From assembly GCA_001825565.1 (NCBI GenBank), contig MHXM01000106.1, positions 3,258 through 14,162 on the forward strand: 10,905 bases of DNA. The letters are read 5' to 3'. The notes beneath the pieces are model-generated. The model was not told where the DNA came from. It worked only from the letters and a program-made list of their open reading frames with translations, and did not search any database. Made by a program: the position numbers and the translations under genes. Shown here piece by piece: positions 1 to 7,025 of the stretch (position 1 is its first letter; every line of letters begins with the position of its first letter). The DNA is from Desulfuromonadaceae bacterium GWC2_58_13. Lineage in GTDB: Bacteria > Desulfobacterota > Desulfuromonadia > Desulfuromonadales > Trichloromonadaceae.

Positions 1-476
1 AGGCCAAGCTCGGCCCGCTGGTTTCGGCGGCGCAACGGCAAAGGGTGCGGGATTATATCCAAAAGGGAATCGACGAAGGTGCCCAGCTGCTGCTCGGCGG
101 ACCGCTGCCGCCGGAAGGGCTGACTCGGGGCTACTACGTTCAGCCGACGGTTTTCGGCCGGGTCGCGCCAGACATGACCATCGCCCGCGAGGAGATCTTC
201 GGCCCGGTCCTTTCCATCCTGACCTACCGGGACGAGGAGGAAGCCATCCGCATCGCCAACGACTCGATCTACGGCCTGGCGGGTGCCGTCTGGTCCGCCG
301 ACGTCGAACGGGCCAAGCGGGTCGCCCGCCGCATCCGCACCGGCCAGATCGACATCAATGGCGGCCGCTTCAACCTGCTGGCCCCCTTCGGCGGCTACAA
401 GCAGTCGGGCCACGGCCGTGAATTCGGCAAATACGGCCTGGAGGAATTCCTCGAAATCAAATCGCTCCAGCTTTGA
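1..476 (+). CDS. Aldehyde dehydrogenase, C-terminal part (5' end outside window)
   Basis: This is the last 157 codons of an NAD(P)-dependent aldehyde dehydrogenase, which oxidises an aldehyde to its carboxylic acid in the cytoplasm. The frame is open from base 3 and continues off the left edge, so the GTG at 45 is an internal codon, not the start. Visible family signatures are LGPLVS near the left edge, EEIFGPVLSI (bases about 207-236), the GLAGAVWS and RIRTGQIDING region, and the C-terminal block PFGGYKQSGHGREFGKYGLE, which shapes the active-site mouth and the oligomer contact. The catalytic Cys and the general-base Glu lie upstream and cannot be checked. Family members are usually about 475-500 residues, so roughly two thirds is missing. 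Substrate is not predictable from this part. It converges on glycogen phosphorylase across a repeat- and terminator-bearing gap. Confidence 0.95.
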   Translation, partial: AKLGPLVSAAQRQRVRDYIQKGIDEGAQLLLGGPLPPEGLTRGYYVQPTVFGRVAPDMTIAREEIFGPVLSILTYRDEEEAIRIANDSIYGLAGAVWSADVERAKRVARRIRTGQIDINGGRFNLLAPFGGYKQSGHGREFGKYGLEEFLEIKSLQL

Positions 477-535
477 AACAGAGCCGGGAACGGGCACCAA
501 CAAATAAATCCGTTTTCAGCCTTTTCTGGCGAAAA

Positions 536-574
536 CTCCCTCTCCCTCGATGGGAGAGGGCTGGGGTGAGGGTG
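536..574. repeat. GC-rich hairpin repeat (REP-like), first element
   Basis: A perfect 9-bp stem, CCCTCTCCC (538-546) and GGGAGAGGG (552-560), flanks the loop TCGAT and is followed by a G-rich tail, CTGGGGTGAGGGTG (561-574). Hairpins of this composition recur as intergenic repeats in many proteobacterial genomes; that this one is repeated elsewhere in its own genome is an inference. It lies downstream of the aldehyde dehydrogenase stop and could also stabilise or end its mRNA. Confidence 0.55.
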
Positions 575-589
575 ATGCGCTCCGTCAAG

Positions 590-631
590 CCCCCCCTCCC
601 CTTAATCCCCTCCCACAAGGGGCTGGGAAAA
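590..631. repeat. C-rich intergenic repeat, second element
   Basis: A run of seven C residues beginning at 590 is followed by CCCCTT (598-603), which can pair with AAGGGG (617-622), and then by CTGGGAAAAA. Its base pattern mirrors the first GC-rich hairpin 15 bases upstream (pyrimidine-rich arm, then G-rich arm with CTGGG). The two may be parts of one intergenic repeat unit. No coding signal is seen. Confidence 0.4.
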
Positions 632-650
632 ACCAATGCATTGTCCGCAA

Positions 651-696
651 AACGTTAAAGGGCCGAACCGGAATGCCGGTTCGGCCCTTTAACGTT
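651..696. terminator. Perfect 21-bp inverted repeat, probable bidirectional terminator
   Basis: The arms 651-671 and 676-696 are perfectly complementary over 21 bp, with a 4-base loop AATG (672-675). The inner stem is GC-rich (GGGCCGAACCGG with its complement) and each outer end carries AAA/TTT. The hairpin lies between two convergent genes, 16 bases after the stop of glycogen phosphorylase in that gene's direction. This placement fits a shared, bidirectional factor-independent terminator. The T-tract is short (TTTAACGTT), so termination strength is uncertain. Confidence 0.75.
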
Positions 697-711
697 AGAA
701 ACCGCCTGAAA

Positions 712-3222
712 CTAAATCGTTGCCTGAGGTGCCGTCGGCTGAAGTTTCCAGATATCCCGGTTGTATTCCTGCATGGTGCGGTCGGTGGAAAACTTGCCGC
801 TGGAAGCGACATTGAGGATGCTCATCCGCACCCAGCCTTCCTGGTCGCGATAGGCTGCTGCGGCCTTATGCTGGGCATCGATGTAATTGCGGAAGTCGGC
901 GGCGACCAGCCAGGGGTCGTGGGGATTGCGAACCGCGCCGATCACCGGGTCGAAGATTCCCGGATCGAACTGGTTGAAATGGCCGCTTTCCAGCAGCCGC
1001 ATGACTCGGGCCAGATCCTCGTCGCCCTCGATGATGGAGTGAGGATCGTAATGGCCGCGCAGCTCTTCGACCTCTTCGGCGGTGAGGCCGAAGAGGAAGA
1101 AATTGTCGGCGCCGACCTCTTCGCGAATCTCGATATTGGCGCCGTCAAGAGTGCCGATGGTCACCGCCCCGTTCATCATGAATTTCATGTTGCCGGTTCC
1201 CGAAGCCTCTTTGCCGGCGGTGGAAATCTGCTCCGAGAGGTCTGTTCCGGGGGCGATGATTTCCATCTTCGACACCCCGTAGTTGGGCAGAAACGCCACC
1301 TTGAGCTTGTCGCCGATGGCGGGGTCGCTATTAACCACCTCGGCCACGTTGTTGACCAGCTTGATGATGCACTTGGCCATGACATAGCCGGGAGCCGCCT
1401 TGCCGCCGATGAGTACGCAACGCGGTGTCCAGTCGCCGTCGTCGCCGCGCTTGATGCGGTCGTACAGGTGAATGACATGCAGGATGTTGAGCAACTGCCG
1501 CTTGTATTCATGGATGCGCTTGACCTGCACGTCGAACATCGCTTCGGGGTTGAACTCGACCCCGCACTTGCGCTGGATCAAATCGGCCAGGCGGTCCTTG
1601 TTGGCCTGCTTGACCTGCCGCCAGCGGGCCCGGAAAGCAGCGTCGTCGGCCGACAGCACCAGCCTTGACAGCAGTTGCAGGTCGGTGACCCAGGCATCGC
1701 CGCCGAGGGTTTGGGTAATCAACAGGGCCAGTTCGGGATTGCACTTGGCCAGCCAGCGGCGAGGGGTAACGCCGTTGGTCTTGTTGTTGAACTTTTCCGG
1801 CCAGAAATCGTAGAAGTCGCTGAACAGCCCCTGCTGCAGCAGGCGGGAATGGAGTTCGGCCACTCCGTTTACCGAAAAGCTGCCGACGATGGCCAGATAG
1901 GCCATGCGCACCTGGGGCTCCGGGCCTTCCTCGATGATCGACATGCGCCGCAGCCGACCGAGATCCGCCGGCCAGCAGCGAGCCACCTCGGCCAGAAAAC
2001 GGGCGTTGATTTCGTAGATGATGTCGAGCAGTCGCGGCAGCAGCCGCTTGAACAACGATACCGGCCAACGCTCCAGGGCTTCGGGCAGCAGGGTGTGGTT
2101 GGTATAGGCCATGGTTTTCGAGGTAATTCCCCAGGCTACGTCCCAACTGAGCCCATGAACATCCATCAACAGGCGCATCAACTCGGGAACCGCGCAGCTC
2201 GGGTGGGTATCGTTGAGCTGAAAACAGTTCTTTTCGGCAAACAGGGACAAGTCGCTGCCGAGACGGCCGACCCAGCGTTGCAGCACATCCTGCAAACTTG
2301 CCGAGGCCAGAAAATATTGTTGACGCAGCCGCAGATCCTTGCCGTTTTCGCTCGAATCGTTGGGATAAAGAACCATGGTAATGTTCTCGGCGGCGTTCTT
2401 GTCGGAAACCGACTCGGGATACAGGCCGGAATTGAACTCGCCGAGGTCGAACTCGTCGGTCGCCGCCGCCTTCCACAACCGCAGGGTGTTCACCGTGCCG
2501 TTGTGATAGCCGGGCACCGGGATATCGTAGGGAACCGCCAGCACGTCGTTGGTGTCGACCCAGCGGACCCGCTGTTCGCCGGTGCCGCTGCGGTAGAATT
2601 CGGAGCGTCCGCCGAAATGGATGCGCATGGTGTATTCGGGCCGTTCCAGTTCCCAGGGGTTGCCGTCCCGCAGCCAGTGGTCCGGCTCCTCGGACTGGTA
2701 GCCGTTGACGATGTTCTGGCGGAACATGCCGTACTCGTAGCGGATGCCGTAACCGACCACCGGCAGTTGCAGCGTCGCGCAGCTGTCGAGAAAACAGGCC
2801 GCCAGGCGTCCCAGACCACCGTTGCCGAGCCCGGCGTCATGCTCGTTTTCGACCAGGGTTTCCAGCTCCTGGCCGAGGCACTGCATGGCCAGGGCGGTGT
2901 TCTCGTTGAGATCGAGGTTGAGCATGGCGTTGCCCAAGGCCCGGCCCATGAGAAATTCGAGGGACAGGTAATAGACTTGGCGGATGTTATTCCCCTCGTA
3001 GGCGTAGCGGGTGGCTTTCCAGCGCTCCATCAGGCGATCGCGAAGGGTTAGCACCAGGGCTTGATAGGCGTAATGAGGCGAGCGGCTGTGACGATCCCGC
3101 CCGAGGGTATAGGTGTAATAGCGACGAAAATCCCCGACCAGGTCGAACACGTCGGTGCCCAGGGGAGGAAGTTCGGTCAGGGTCTCACTGAGGCTGTTGA
3201 GATTCTCGGTCTGTGGACACAT
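712..3222 (-). CDS. glgP: Glycogen/alpha-glucan phosphorylase
   Basis: This cytoplasmic PLP enzyme cleaves alpha-1,4-glucans with inorganic phosphate to release glucose-1-phosphate. At 836 residues it is close to the usual length of the family (about 800-840). Conserved blocks seen: YYLSLEFLMGR (84-94), GLGNGGLGRLAACFLDS (131-147), YGIRYEYGMF (158-167), LNDTHP (336-341), NKTNGVTPRRW (480-490), KRIHEYKRQ (568-576) and the phosphorylase signature EASGTGNMKFMMNG (672-685), whose Lys680 is the expected PLP Schiff-base lysine. The start is an ATG preceded in the gene direction by ACAGGAG with an 8-base spacer. The gene lies downstream of the DUF445 gene in the same direction, with a 95-base AT-rich gap, so it may have its own promoter. 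It could be specific for glycogen or maltodextrin; sequence alone does not decide, and the symbol malP is the alternative. Confidence 0.96.
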   Translation of the reverse strand: MCPQTENLNSLSETLTELPPLGTDVFDLVGDFRRYYTYTLGRDRHSRSPHYAYQALVLTLRDRLMERWKATRYAYEGNNIRQVYYLSLEFLMGRALGNAMLNLDLNENTALAMQCLGQELETLVENEHDAGLGNGGLGRLAACFLDSCATLQLPVVGYGIRYEYGMFRQNIVNGYQSEEPDHWLRDGNPWELERPEYTMRIHFGGRSEFYRSGTGEQRVRWVDTNDVLAVPYDIPVPGYHNGTVNTLRLWKAAATDEFDLGEFNSGLYPESVSDKNAAENITMVLYPNDSSENGKDLRLRQQYFLASASLQDVLQRWVGRLGSDLSLFAEKNCFQLNDTHPSCAVPELMRLLMDVHGLSWDVAWGITSKTMAYTNHTLLPEALERWPVSLFKRLLPRLLDIIYEINARFLAEVARCWPADLGRLRRMSIIEEGPEPQVRMAYLAIVGSFSVNGVAELHSRLLQQGLFSDFYDFWPEKFNNKTNGVTPRRWLAKCNPELALLITQTLGGDAWVTDLQLLSRLVLSADDAAFRARWRQVKQANKDRLADLIQRKCGVEFNPEAMFDVQVKRIHEYKRQLLNILHVIHLYDRIKRGDDGDWTPRCVLIGGKAAPGYVMAKCIIKLVNNVAEVVNSDPAIGDKLKVAFLPNYGVSKMEIIAPGTDLSEQISTAGKEASGTGNMKFMMNGAVTIGTLDGANIEIREEVGADNFFLFGLTAEEVEELRGHYDPHSIIEGDEDLARVMRLLESGHFNQFDPGIFDPVIGAVRNPHDPWLVAADFRNYIDAQHKAAAAYRDQEGWVRMSILNVASSGKFSTDRTMQEYNRDIWKLQPTAPQATI

Positions 3223-3291
3223 TATGGCAACTCCTGTCAGCGAAGGGGAAAATAAACATAGGATTTATCAATATATGCAAACATTCAGCCA

Positions 3292-3306
3292 GTCGAGCGA
3301 ATCGAC
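3292..3306 (-). other. Small inverted repeat between the DUF445 gene and glgP
   Basis: GTCGA (3292-3296) and TCGAC (3302-3306) form a 5-bp stem with a 5-base loop, 11 bases past the stop of the DUF445 gene in its own direction. No T-tract follows. The rest of the gap (about 3243-3285) is AT-rich and may hold a promoter for glycogen phosphorylase, but no clear -35/-10 pair could be singled out. Confidence 0.25.
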
Positions 3307-3317
3307 CCTCTGCGTTT

Positions 3318-4928
3318 TCACAAAAATTGCAAGATCAGAAGGTTGGCAAAGCCGATCAGAAAACCGAGCAGGGCCCCGAACAGGTTGATGTACTTGAACT
3401 GCTCCTGCATGATTCCCATCAACAGACCTTCGACCTTGAGGATGTCGAGGGAATTGACCTTTTCTTCAACAATCTTCCTGACATTAAGGGTTTCCACCAG
3501 CGGCGGAACCTCTTTCTTCAGCAGCTCGGCCAACTGGCGGAACAACCCGGCTTCCAACTCTTCGCGCAAATCGGCGGGAAGCCGCGCCGAGAGCCTTCCC
3601 AGGGGTTTGCGAAACAGCCAGTGGTCGAACTTTTCGGCCAGGAGTTTCTCCAAAGCCTCCCGCGCCGCCGGAGCCCGCAGGGCGGATAACAGCCGGTCGG
3701 CCAGCAGCTCCCGGCCCTTGTCGAGCCCCTTTTCCGGCAAAACCCGCTGCAGCAGCGAAGCGAAGGAACGATCCTTGAGCCGGTCCACCCCCCGCTCGAC
3801 CAGGGTCATTACCGTGTCGGCGGCCCGCCGGCTCTGTATCGTGGCTACCGCCCGTTCGCGGATGAACCGGCGAACCCCGGCGACCTTCTCGTAGGGAACC
3901 TTTTCCAGGTACGAAGCCACCGGGCGATCGAGAAAAACGTCGAGACGGTCGCGAATGGCCGCCGCCACCTGCTCCTGGGTCTTCTCCTCGCGCAGCCAGC
4001 GGGAAATTTCTTCGCCGGCCTTGTCGAGAAACTCGGGAATGCGCGAATAAACCTTGTCCATATCGAAGAAACCGGCCAGGATCGCCGACAGCCCCCCCAG
4101 GGAATCGAGAAAACCCTCGATCGCCTCGCGGGCCTTCTTCACCAGTCGCCCGCGAAACGCGGGGTCGTAGAGCATGCCGCCGAATTTCTCCAGCACCGGC
4201 GGCACTTCTTTTTCGAGCTGCGCCAAAATCACCTCGACCAGCCCGGCCGGAAGCACCTCGCGCAGGGAGCGTTGCGAAGTCACCCATTGTTCGGTCCGGA
4301 TGTCGATGAAATTCGCCACCGCGCGGCCAACGCCGTCGGAACGGAGAAAACCCGAAATCCGGTCGTCAAGGTGGCTCTGCACCGCCTGGTAACGTTGCGG
4401 GGTGAGAAAGTTTTCCAGGTCTTTCGATAACAGCTCGTTGCTCTTGCGCTCCAGGTAACCGCGCAGTTGCTTTTCGAATTCGGCGCTGTCGAGATACTCG
4501 GAAACCGCCTTGACCGCCTTCCAGCGCAGCAGTTCGACCAGTTCGGCAAAACGGCCGCGAAACTCGGCCGGCACCAGGGAAGCCACCGGCCCCAGATCGC
4601 GATCAAGAAAATGACCGAGCTTGTCCGCCATCGCCCCTTGCAGTTCGCGACGGAAGCCCTCTTTTTCAAGGGCCCGGCCGACATCCTCCGAGGTCAACAG
4701 GTGACTGCCGACCATATCCCCCATTTTTTCGGCCAGTTCGCCACGCTTGGACGGGATGATTCCCGGCGTCAACGGCAGGCGCAGCCCGAAAATCCGCCAC
4801 GGGTGCAAAGGCCGAAACAGCATGCGAATGGCAATATAATTGGTGACATAGCCGATCAACGCCCCCAGCAGGGGGGGGATGGCGTACGGGAGGATCTGTT
4901 CAAAAGATAATGCAGGCAAAATAGGCAT
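3318..4928 (-). CDS. DUF445 family membrane protein
   Basis: A 536-residue protein of unknown biochemical role. The N-terminus is a hydrophobic segment (about 11-36: PYAIPPLLGALIGYVTNYIA) followed by the family's characteristic RMLFRPLHPWRIFGLRLPLT and PGIIPSKRGELAEKMGDMVG blocks (about 35-73). A long charged, mostly helical middle (about 80-510) is rich in Glu, Arg, Leu and Lys. A C-terminal hydrophobic segment (about 513-536, YINLFGALLGFLIGFANLLI) ends the chain. The architecture is two membrane anchors at the ends of a large soluble domain, as in the DUF445/YheB group. Start choice: the ATG at 4928-4926 is immediately preceded by CTGGAG with no spacer, which is poor; a TTG three codons later (4919-4917) would sit 9 bases from GGAG. 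The true start may therefore be the TTG, giving 533 residues. It is followed by glycogen phosphorylase on the same strand. Confidence 0.88.
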   Translation of the reverse strand: MPILPALSFEQILPYAIPPLLGALIGYVTNYIAIRMLFRPLHPWRIFGLRLPLTPGIIPSKRGELAEKMGDMVGSHLLTSEDVGRALEKEGFRRELQGAMADKLGHFLDRDLGPVASLVPAEFRGRFAELVELLRWKAVKAVSEYLDSAEFEKQLRGYLERKSNELLSKDLENFLTPQRYQAVQSHLDDRISGFLRSDGVGRAVANFIDIRTEQWVTSQRSLREVLPAGLVEVILAQLEKEVPPVLEKFGGMLYDPAFRGRLVKKAREAIEGFLDSLGGLSAILAGFFDMDKVYSRIPEFLDKAGEEISRWLREEKTQEQVAAAIRDRLDVFLDRPVASYLEKVPYEKVAGVRRFIRERAVATIQSRRAADTVMTLVERGVDRLKDRSFASLLQRVLPEKGLDKGRELLADRLLSALRAPAAREALEKLLAEKFDHWLFRKPLGRLSARLPADLREELEAGLFRQLAELLKKEVPPLVETLNVRKIVEEKVNSLDILKVEGLLMGIMQEQFKYINLFGALLGFLIGFANLLILQFL

Positions 4929-4952
4929 CTCCAGGTATTTGACGATTTTTGC

Positions 4953-4981
4953 ATCATAACTGCAAAAGCTCGGTATAACAA
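4953..4981 (-). promoter_or_regulatory. Candidate sigma-70 promoter for the DUF445 gene
   Basis: Read on the minus strand, TTGTTA (4981-4976) and TATGAT (4958-4953) are separated by 17 bases. They match the sigma-70 consensus at 4/6 and 5/6 positions. The -10 box ends about 25 bases before the gene, leaving a short leader. Assigned by eye from consensus and position only. Confidence 0.4.
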
Positions 4982-4982
4982 G

Positions 4983-5012
4983 CTGTCACAAGGCGGAAAG
5001 CTCTGCTATATT
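4983..5012 (+). promoter_or_regulatory. Candidate sigma-70 promoter for the GNAT-M20-cupin operon
   Basis: CTGTCA (4983-4988) and TATATT (5007-5012), with an 18-base spacer, match the consensus at 4/6 and 5/6 positions. They lie about 35 bases before the GNAT start, back to back with the opposite promoter candidate. The ribosome binding site GCGAGG (5034-5039) lies 7 bases before the ATG at 5047. Confidence 0.4.
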
Positions 5013-5046
5013 TCCTTCGTACCCAATCCAATCGCGAGGTTTTTTC

Positions 5047-5559
5047 ATGACATCCGAGCCACATCCGCAAGAAGAAGATCTACGCATTCGCGAGATGAGC
5101 ATCGACGACTTTCCCGTGGTCTTTCACATCGGTGAAAATCTGTTCACTTCCGACTATTCCTCCAGCATGTACCGAACCTGGGACGAATACGAAATCATCA
5201 CTCTTTACAACTCGGACTGCGAGCTCTGCCTGGTCGCCGAATTCAACAACGAAATCCTTGGCTTCGCCCTCGGCACCACCGTCGAAAAAAGCAAATCCTC
5301 CTGGAAATACGGCTACCTGGTCTGGCTCGGAGTAAAACCGGGAATTCAGAAGGGAGGCATCGGGGGCGCCCTGTTCAAGGAAATCAAACGGCGCATGCGC
5401 GAGCAGGGGGTGCGGATGATCATCATCGACACCGACGCCGATAACGAGGCGGGCATCCATTTTTTCAAAAAACAGGGTTTTGGCAACATCCAGCAACACG
5501 TCTACATGACCCTCAACCTGTCCCGTAAATCTCCCCGCAAACGGAGAAAACCCGCATGA
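5047..5559 (+). CDS. GNAT family N-acetyltransferase
   Basis: A 170-residue cytoplasmic GNAT-fold enzyme that should transfer an acyl group, usually acetyl from acetyl-CoA, to an amine. The acetyl-CoA pyrophosphate-binding loop is visible as GIQKGGIGGALF (about 99-110; form QxxGxG), preceded by the beta-4 strand YLVWLGVKP and followed by the beta-5/alpha-4 region RMIIIDTDADNEAGIHFFKK and GFG, typical of motif B. The N-terminus (DLRIREMSIDDFPVV) matches the start of beta-1 in the family, and a GAGG ribosome site supports the ATG. The tail is very basic (RKSPRKRRKPA). It opens a tight operon: its TGA overlaps the ATG of the M20 deacylase by four bases (ATGA), so the two are probably translationally coupled. 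The substrate is unknown; possible roles include acylation of an amino acid, amine or protein N-terminus. Confidence 0.9.
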   Translation: MTSEPHPQEEDLRIREMSIDDFPVVFHIGENLFTSDYSSSMYRTWDEYEIITLYNSDCELCLVAEFNNEILGFALGTTVEKSKSSWKYGYLVWLGVKPGIQKGGIGGALFKEIKRRMREQGVRMIIIDTDADNEAGIHFFKKQGFGNIQQHVYMTLNLSRKSPRKRRKPA

Positions 5560-6701
5560 GCGAACGCCTCGAACAGGTCTGGCACGCCATTGACCCCGAA
5601 CGGTTGCGCAAAACCCTGATGGAGATGCTGGAGATTTACTCTCCCGCGGGCAAGGAAGAGGACATCCAGCTCTATCTCGAAGGACTTCTGCAGCAGGCCG
5701 GATTCATCGTCGAGCGCCAGGAGGTCGAGGAAGACCGCTACAATCTCCGGATAAACCTGGGCCAGGAACCTCCCAAACTCTACCTGGTCGGTCACGTCGA
5801 CACGGTACCGGCCTGGGACCTGGAGGAATTCGAACCGCAAGAAGAATGGGGCGTGGTGCGCGGCCTCGGCAGCGCCGACATGAAAGGCGGCTGCGCCGCC
5901 ATGATTGAGGCGTTTCTCGCCCTCGCCACCCTGCCCGTGGAACAACGGCCGCCGGTCGGACTGCTGCTGGTGGTCGGCGAAGAAGAAAACGGCGATGGCA
6001 GCGCCACCTTTCTCACCGGCGAAAAGCCGCCCTGGGTGGTGATCGGCGAGCCGACATCGCTGGCTCCCTGCTTCAACCATTACGGCTACATCGAGGCCGG
6101 GCTGGTCACCCGCGGCCGGCGCATCCACTCATCGCTCCCCGAACTGGGGCACAACGCCATCGAATCGATGCTGCGCGTGCTGCTGAACCTCCACCGCCAC
6201 CCCCTTTTCAGCGGGGAATCCCCGGAGCTGGTCTACTCGATCCGCGAACTCAGCTCCTCGCGGGCCGGCTTTGTCGTTCCCGACCGCTGCGAAGCCTGGA
6301 TCGACCTCCATCTCCCCCCCGAAACCGATCCGGCCGCGGTCCGCCAGGGGATGGAAGAACAGGTCGAAGGGACTTCCGCCTTCGTCGACGACCTCGACAT
6401 CGAAATGACCTTCACCTTCGATTCGCGCGGCTACCGGCTCGACACCGACAACTGGCTGGCCGACCTGATCGAAGATATCTATCCCCGGCTCAACCTGCCG
6501 CTGCAGTACGACGCCTTCCGCTCCCATTCGGACGGCAACCTCTTCTTCGAAGCCGGAGTCAGTCCGCTGATCCTCGGTCCCGGCTCGCTGGAAACCGCCC
6601 ACACTCCCGACGAACAAACCTCCCTCGGCGAGGTCGAAGCCGCCGCCCGCATCTACGCCGCCCTCTGCCTGGCGGCCGGAGAAAAGCGGGGCGGGCAATG
6701 A
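5556..6701 (+). CDS. M20 family metallo-deacylase/peptidase (ArgE/DapE-like)
   Basis: A 381-residue cytoplasmic zinc-type hydrolase of the ArgE/DapE/ACY1/CPG2 family, which removes acyl groups from N-acylated amino acids or cleaves small peptides. All expected metal and catalytic positions can be seen: GHVDTVP (His80, Asp82), GSADMKGG (bridging Asp108), GEEENG (Glu142 catalytic base, Glu143 ligand), GEPTS (Glu165 ligand) and ETAHTPDE (His349 ligand). The lid/dimerisation domain begins near RGRRIHSSLPELGHNAIESM (187-206). FRSHSDGNLFFEAG (321-334) and LGPGS (340-344) line the substrate pocket in relatives. It is therefore probably active. GGAG lies 9 bases before the ATG. It overlaps both neighbours by ATGA, which argues for a shared role with the acetyltransferase and cupin. 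Whether it is a true ArgE, DapE, LysK or a specialised deacylase cannot be decided here. Confidence 0.92.
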   Translation: MSERLEQVWHAIDPERLRKTLMEMLEIYSPAGKEEDIQLYLEGLLQQAGFIVERQEVEEDRYNLRINLGQEPPKLYLVGHVDTVPAWDLEEFEPQEEWGVVRGLGSADMKGGCAAMIEAFLALATLPVEQRPPVGLLLVVGEEENGDGSATFLTGEKPPWVVIGEPTSLAPCFNHYGYIEAGLVTRGRRIHSSLPELGHNAIESMLRVLLNLHRHPLFSGESPELVYSIRELSSSRAGFVVPDRCEAWIDLHLPPETDPAAVRQGMEEQVEGTSAFVDDLDIEMTFTFDSRGYRLDTDNWLADLIEDIYPRLNLPLQYDAFRSHSDGNLFFEAGVSPLILGPGSLETAHTPDEQTSLGEVEAAARIYAALCLAAGEKRGGQ

Positions 6702-7003
6702 AAAAAGCCGAGACTCTCATCGAGACCGATGATGTCCGGGTGCGGGTTCTCGAACTTTCGCCCGGCCAGATCACCCCCTGGCACTACCATACCAAGATCA
6801 CCGACCACATGGTCGGGCTCTGCGGCGACCTGCTGATTCGCCTGCGCGACCCCGACGAAGAGATCGCCCTTGCTCCGGGGAGCCGCTGCGAGGTCGCCGC
6901 CGGCCGGGTTCACCAGGTGATCAACCGCAGCATCCTCGAACCGGCCCAATACCTGCTGGCGCAGGGGGTCGGCCGCTACGATTTCATTCAGGTCAAAAAC
7001 TGA
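6698..7003 (+). CDS. Small single-domain cupin protein
   Basis: A 101-residue protein that is one cupin beta-barrel. Cupin motif 1 is seen as G23-x5-His29-x-His31-x4-Asp36-x6-Gly43 (GQITPWHYHTKITDHMVGLC then G), with Asp in place of the usual Glu. Motif 2 is G61-x5-A67-x-G69-x2-His72-x3-Asn76 (GSRCEVAAGRVHQVIN), with Ala in place of the usual Pro. The three His and the Asp can still make a metal site, commonly Fe, Mn, Ni or Zn in the fold. Function is unknown; small cupins act as dioxygenases, isomerases, lyases or binding proteins. The start overlaps the M20 stop by ATGA and has no close ribosome site (GGAG is 16 bases away), so translation is probably coupled to the upstream gene. Confidence 0.88.
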   Translation: MKKAETLIETDDVRVRVLELSPGQITPWHYHTKITDHMVGLCGDLLIRLRDPDEEIALAPGSRCEVAAGRVHQVINRSILEPAQYLLAQGVGRYDFIQVKN

Positions 7004-7025
7004 CCGACTCTCCATGGGAGGATCC

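Noticed and set aside
550..1668. Plus-strand open frame of 372 codons opposite the 3' part of glycogen phosphorylase
   Set aside because: It is the antisense shadow of a gene with clear phosphorylase motifs and shows no domain of its own; it also runs through the intergenic palindrome.
1675..3051. Plus-strand open frame of 458 codons opposite glycogen phosphorylase
   Set aside because: Antisense shadow produced by GC-rich codon bias; no motif and no ribosome site that would support it.
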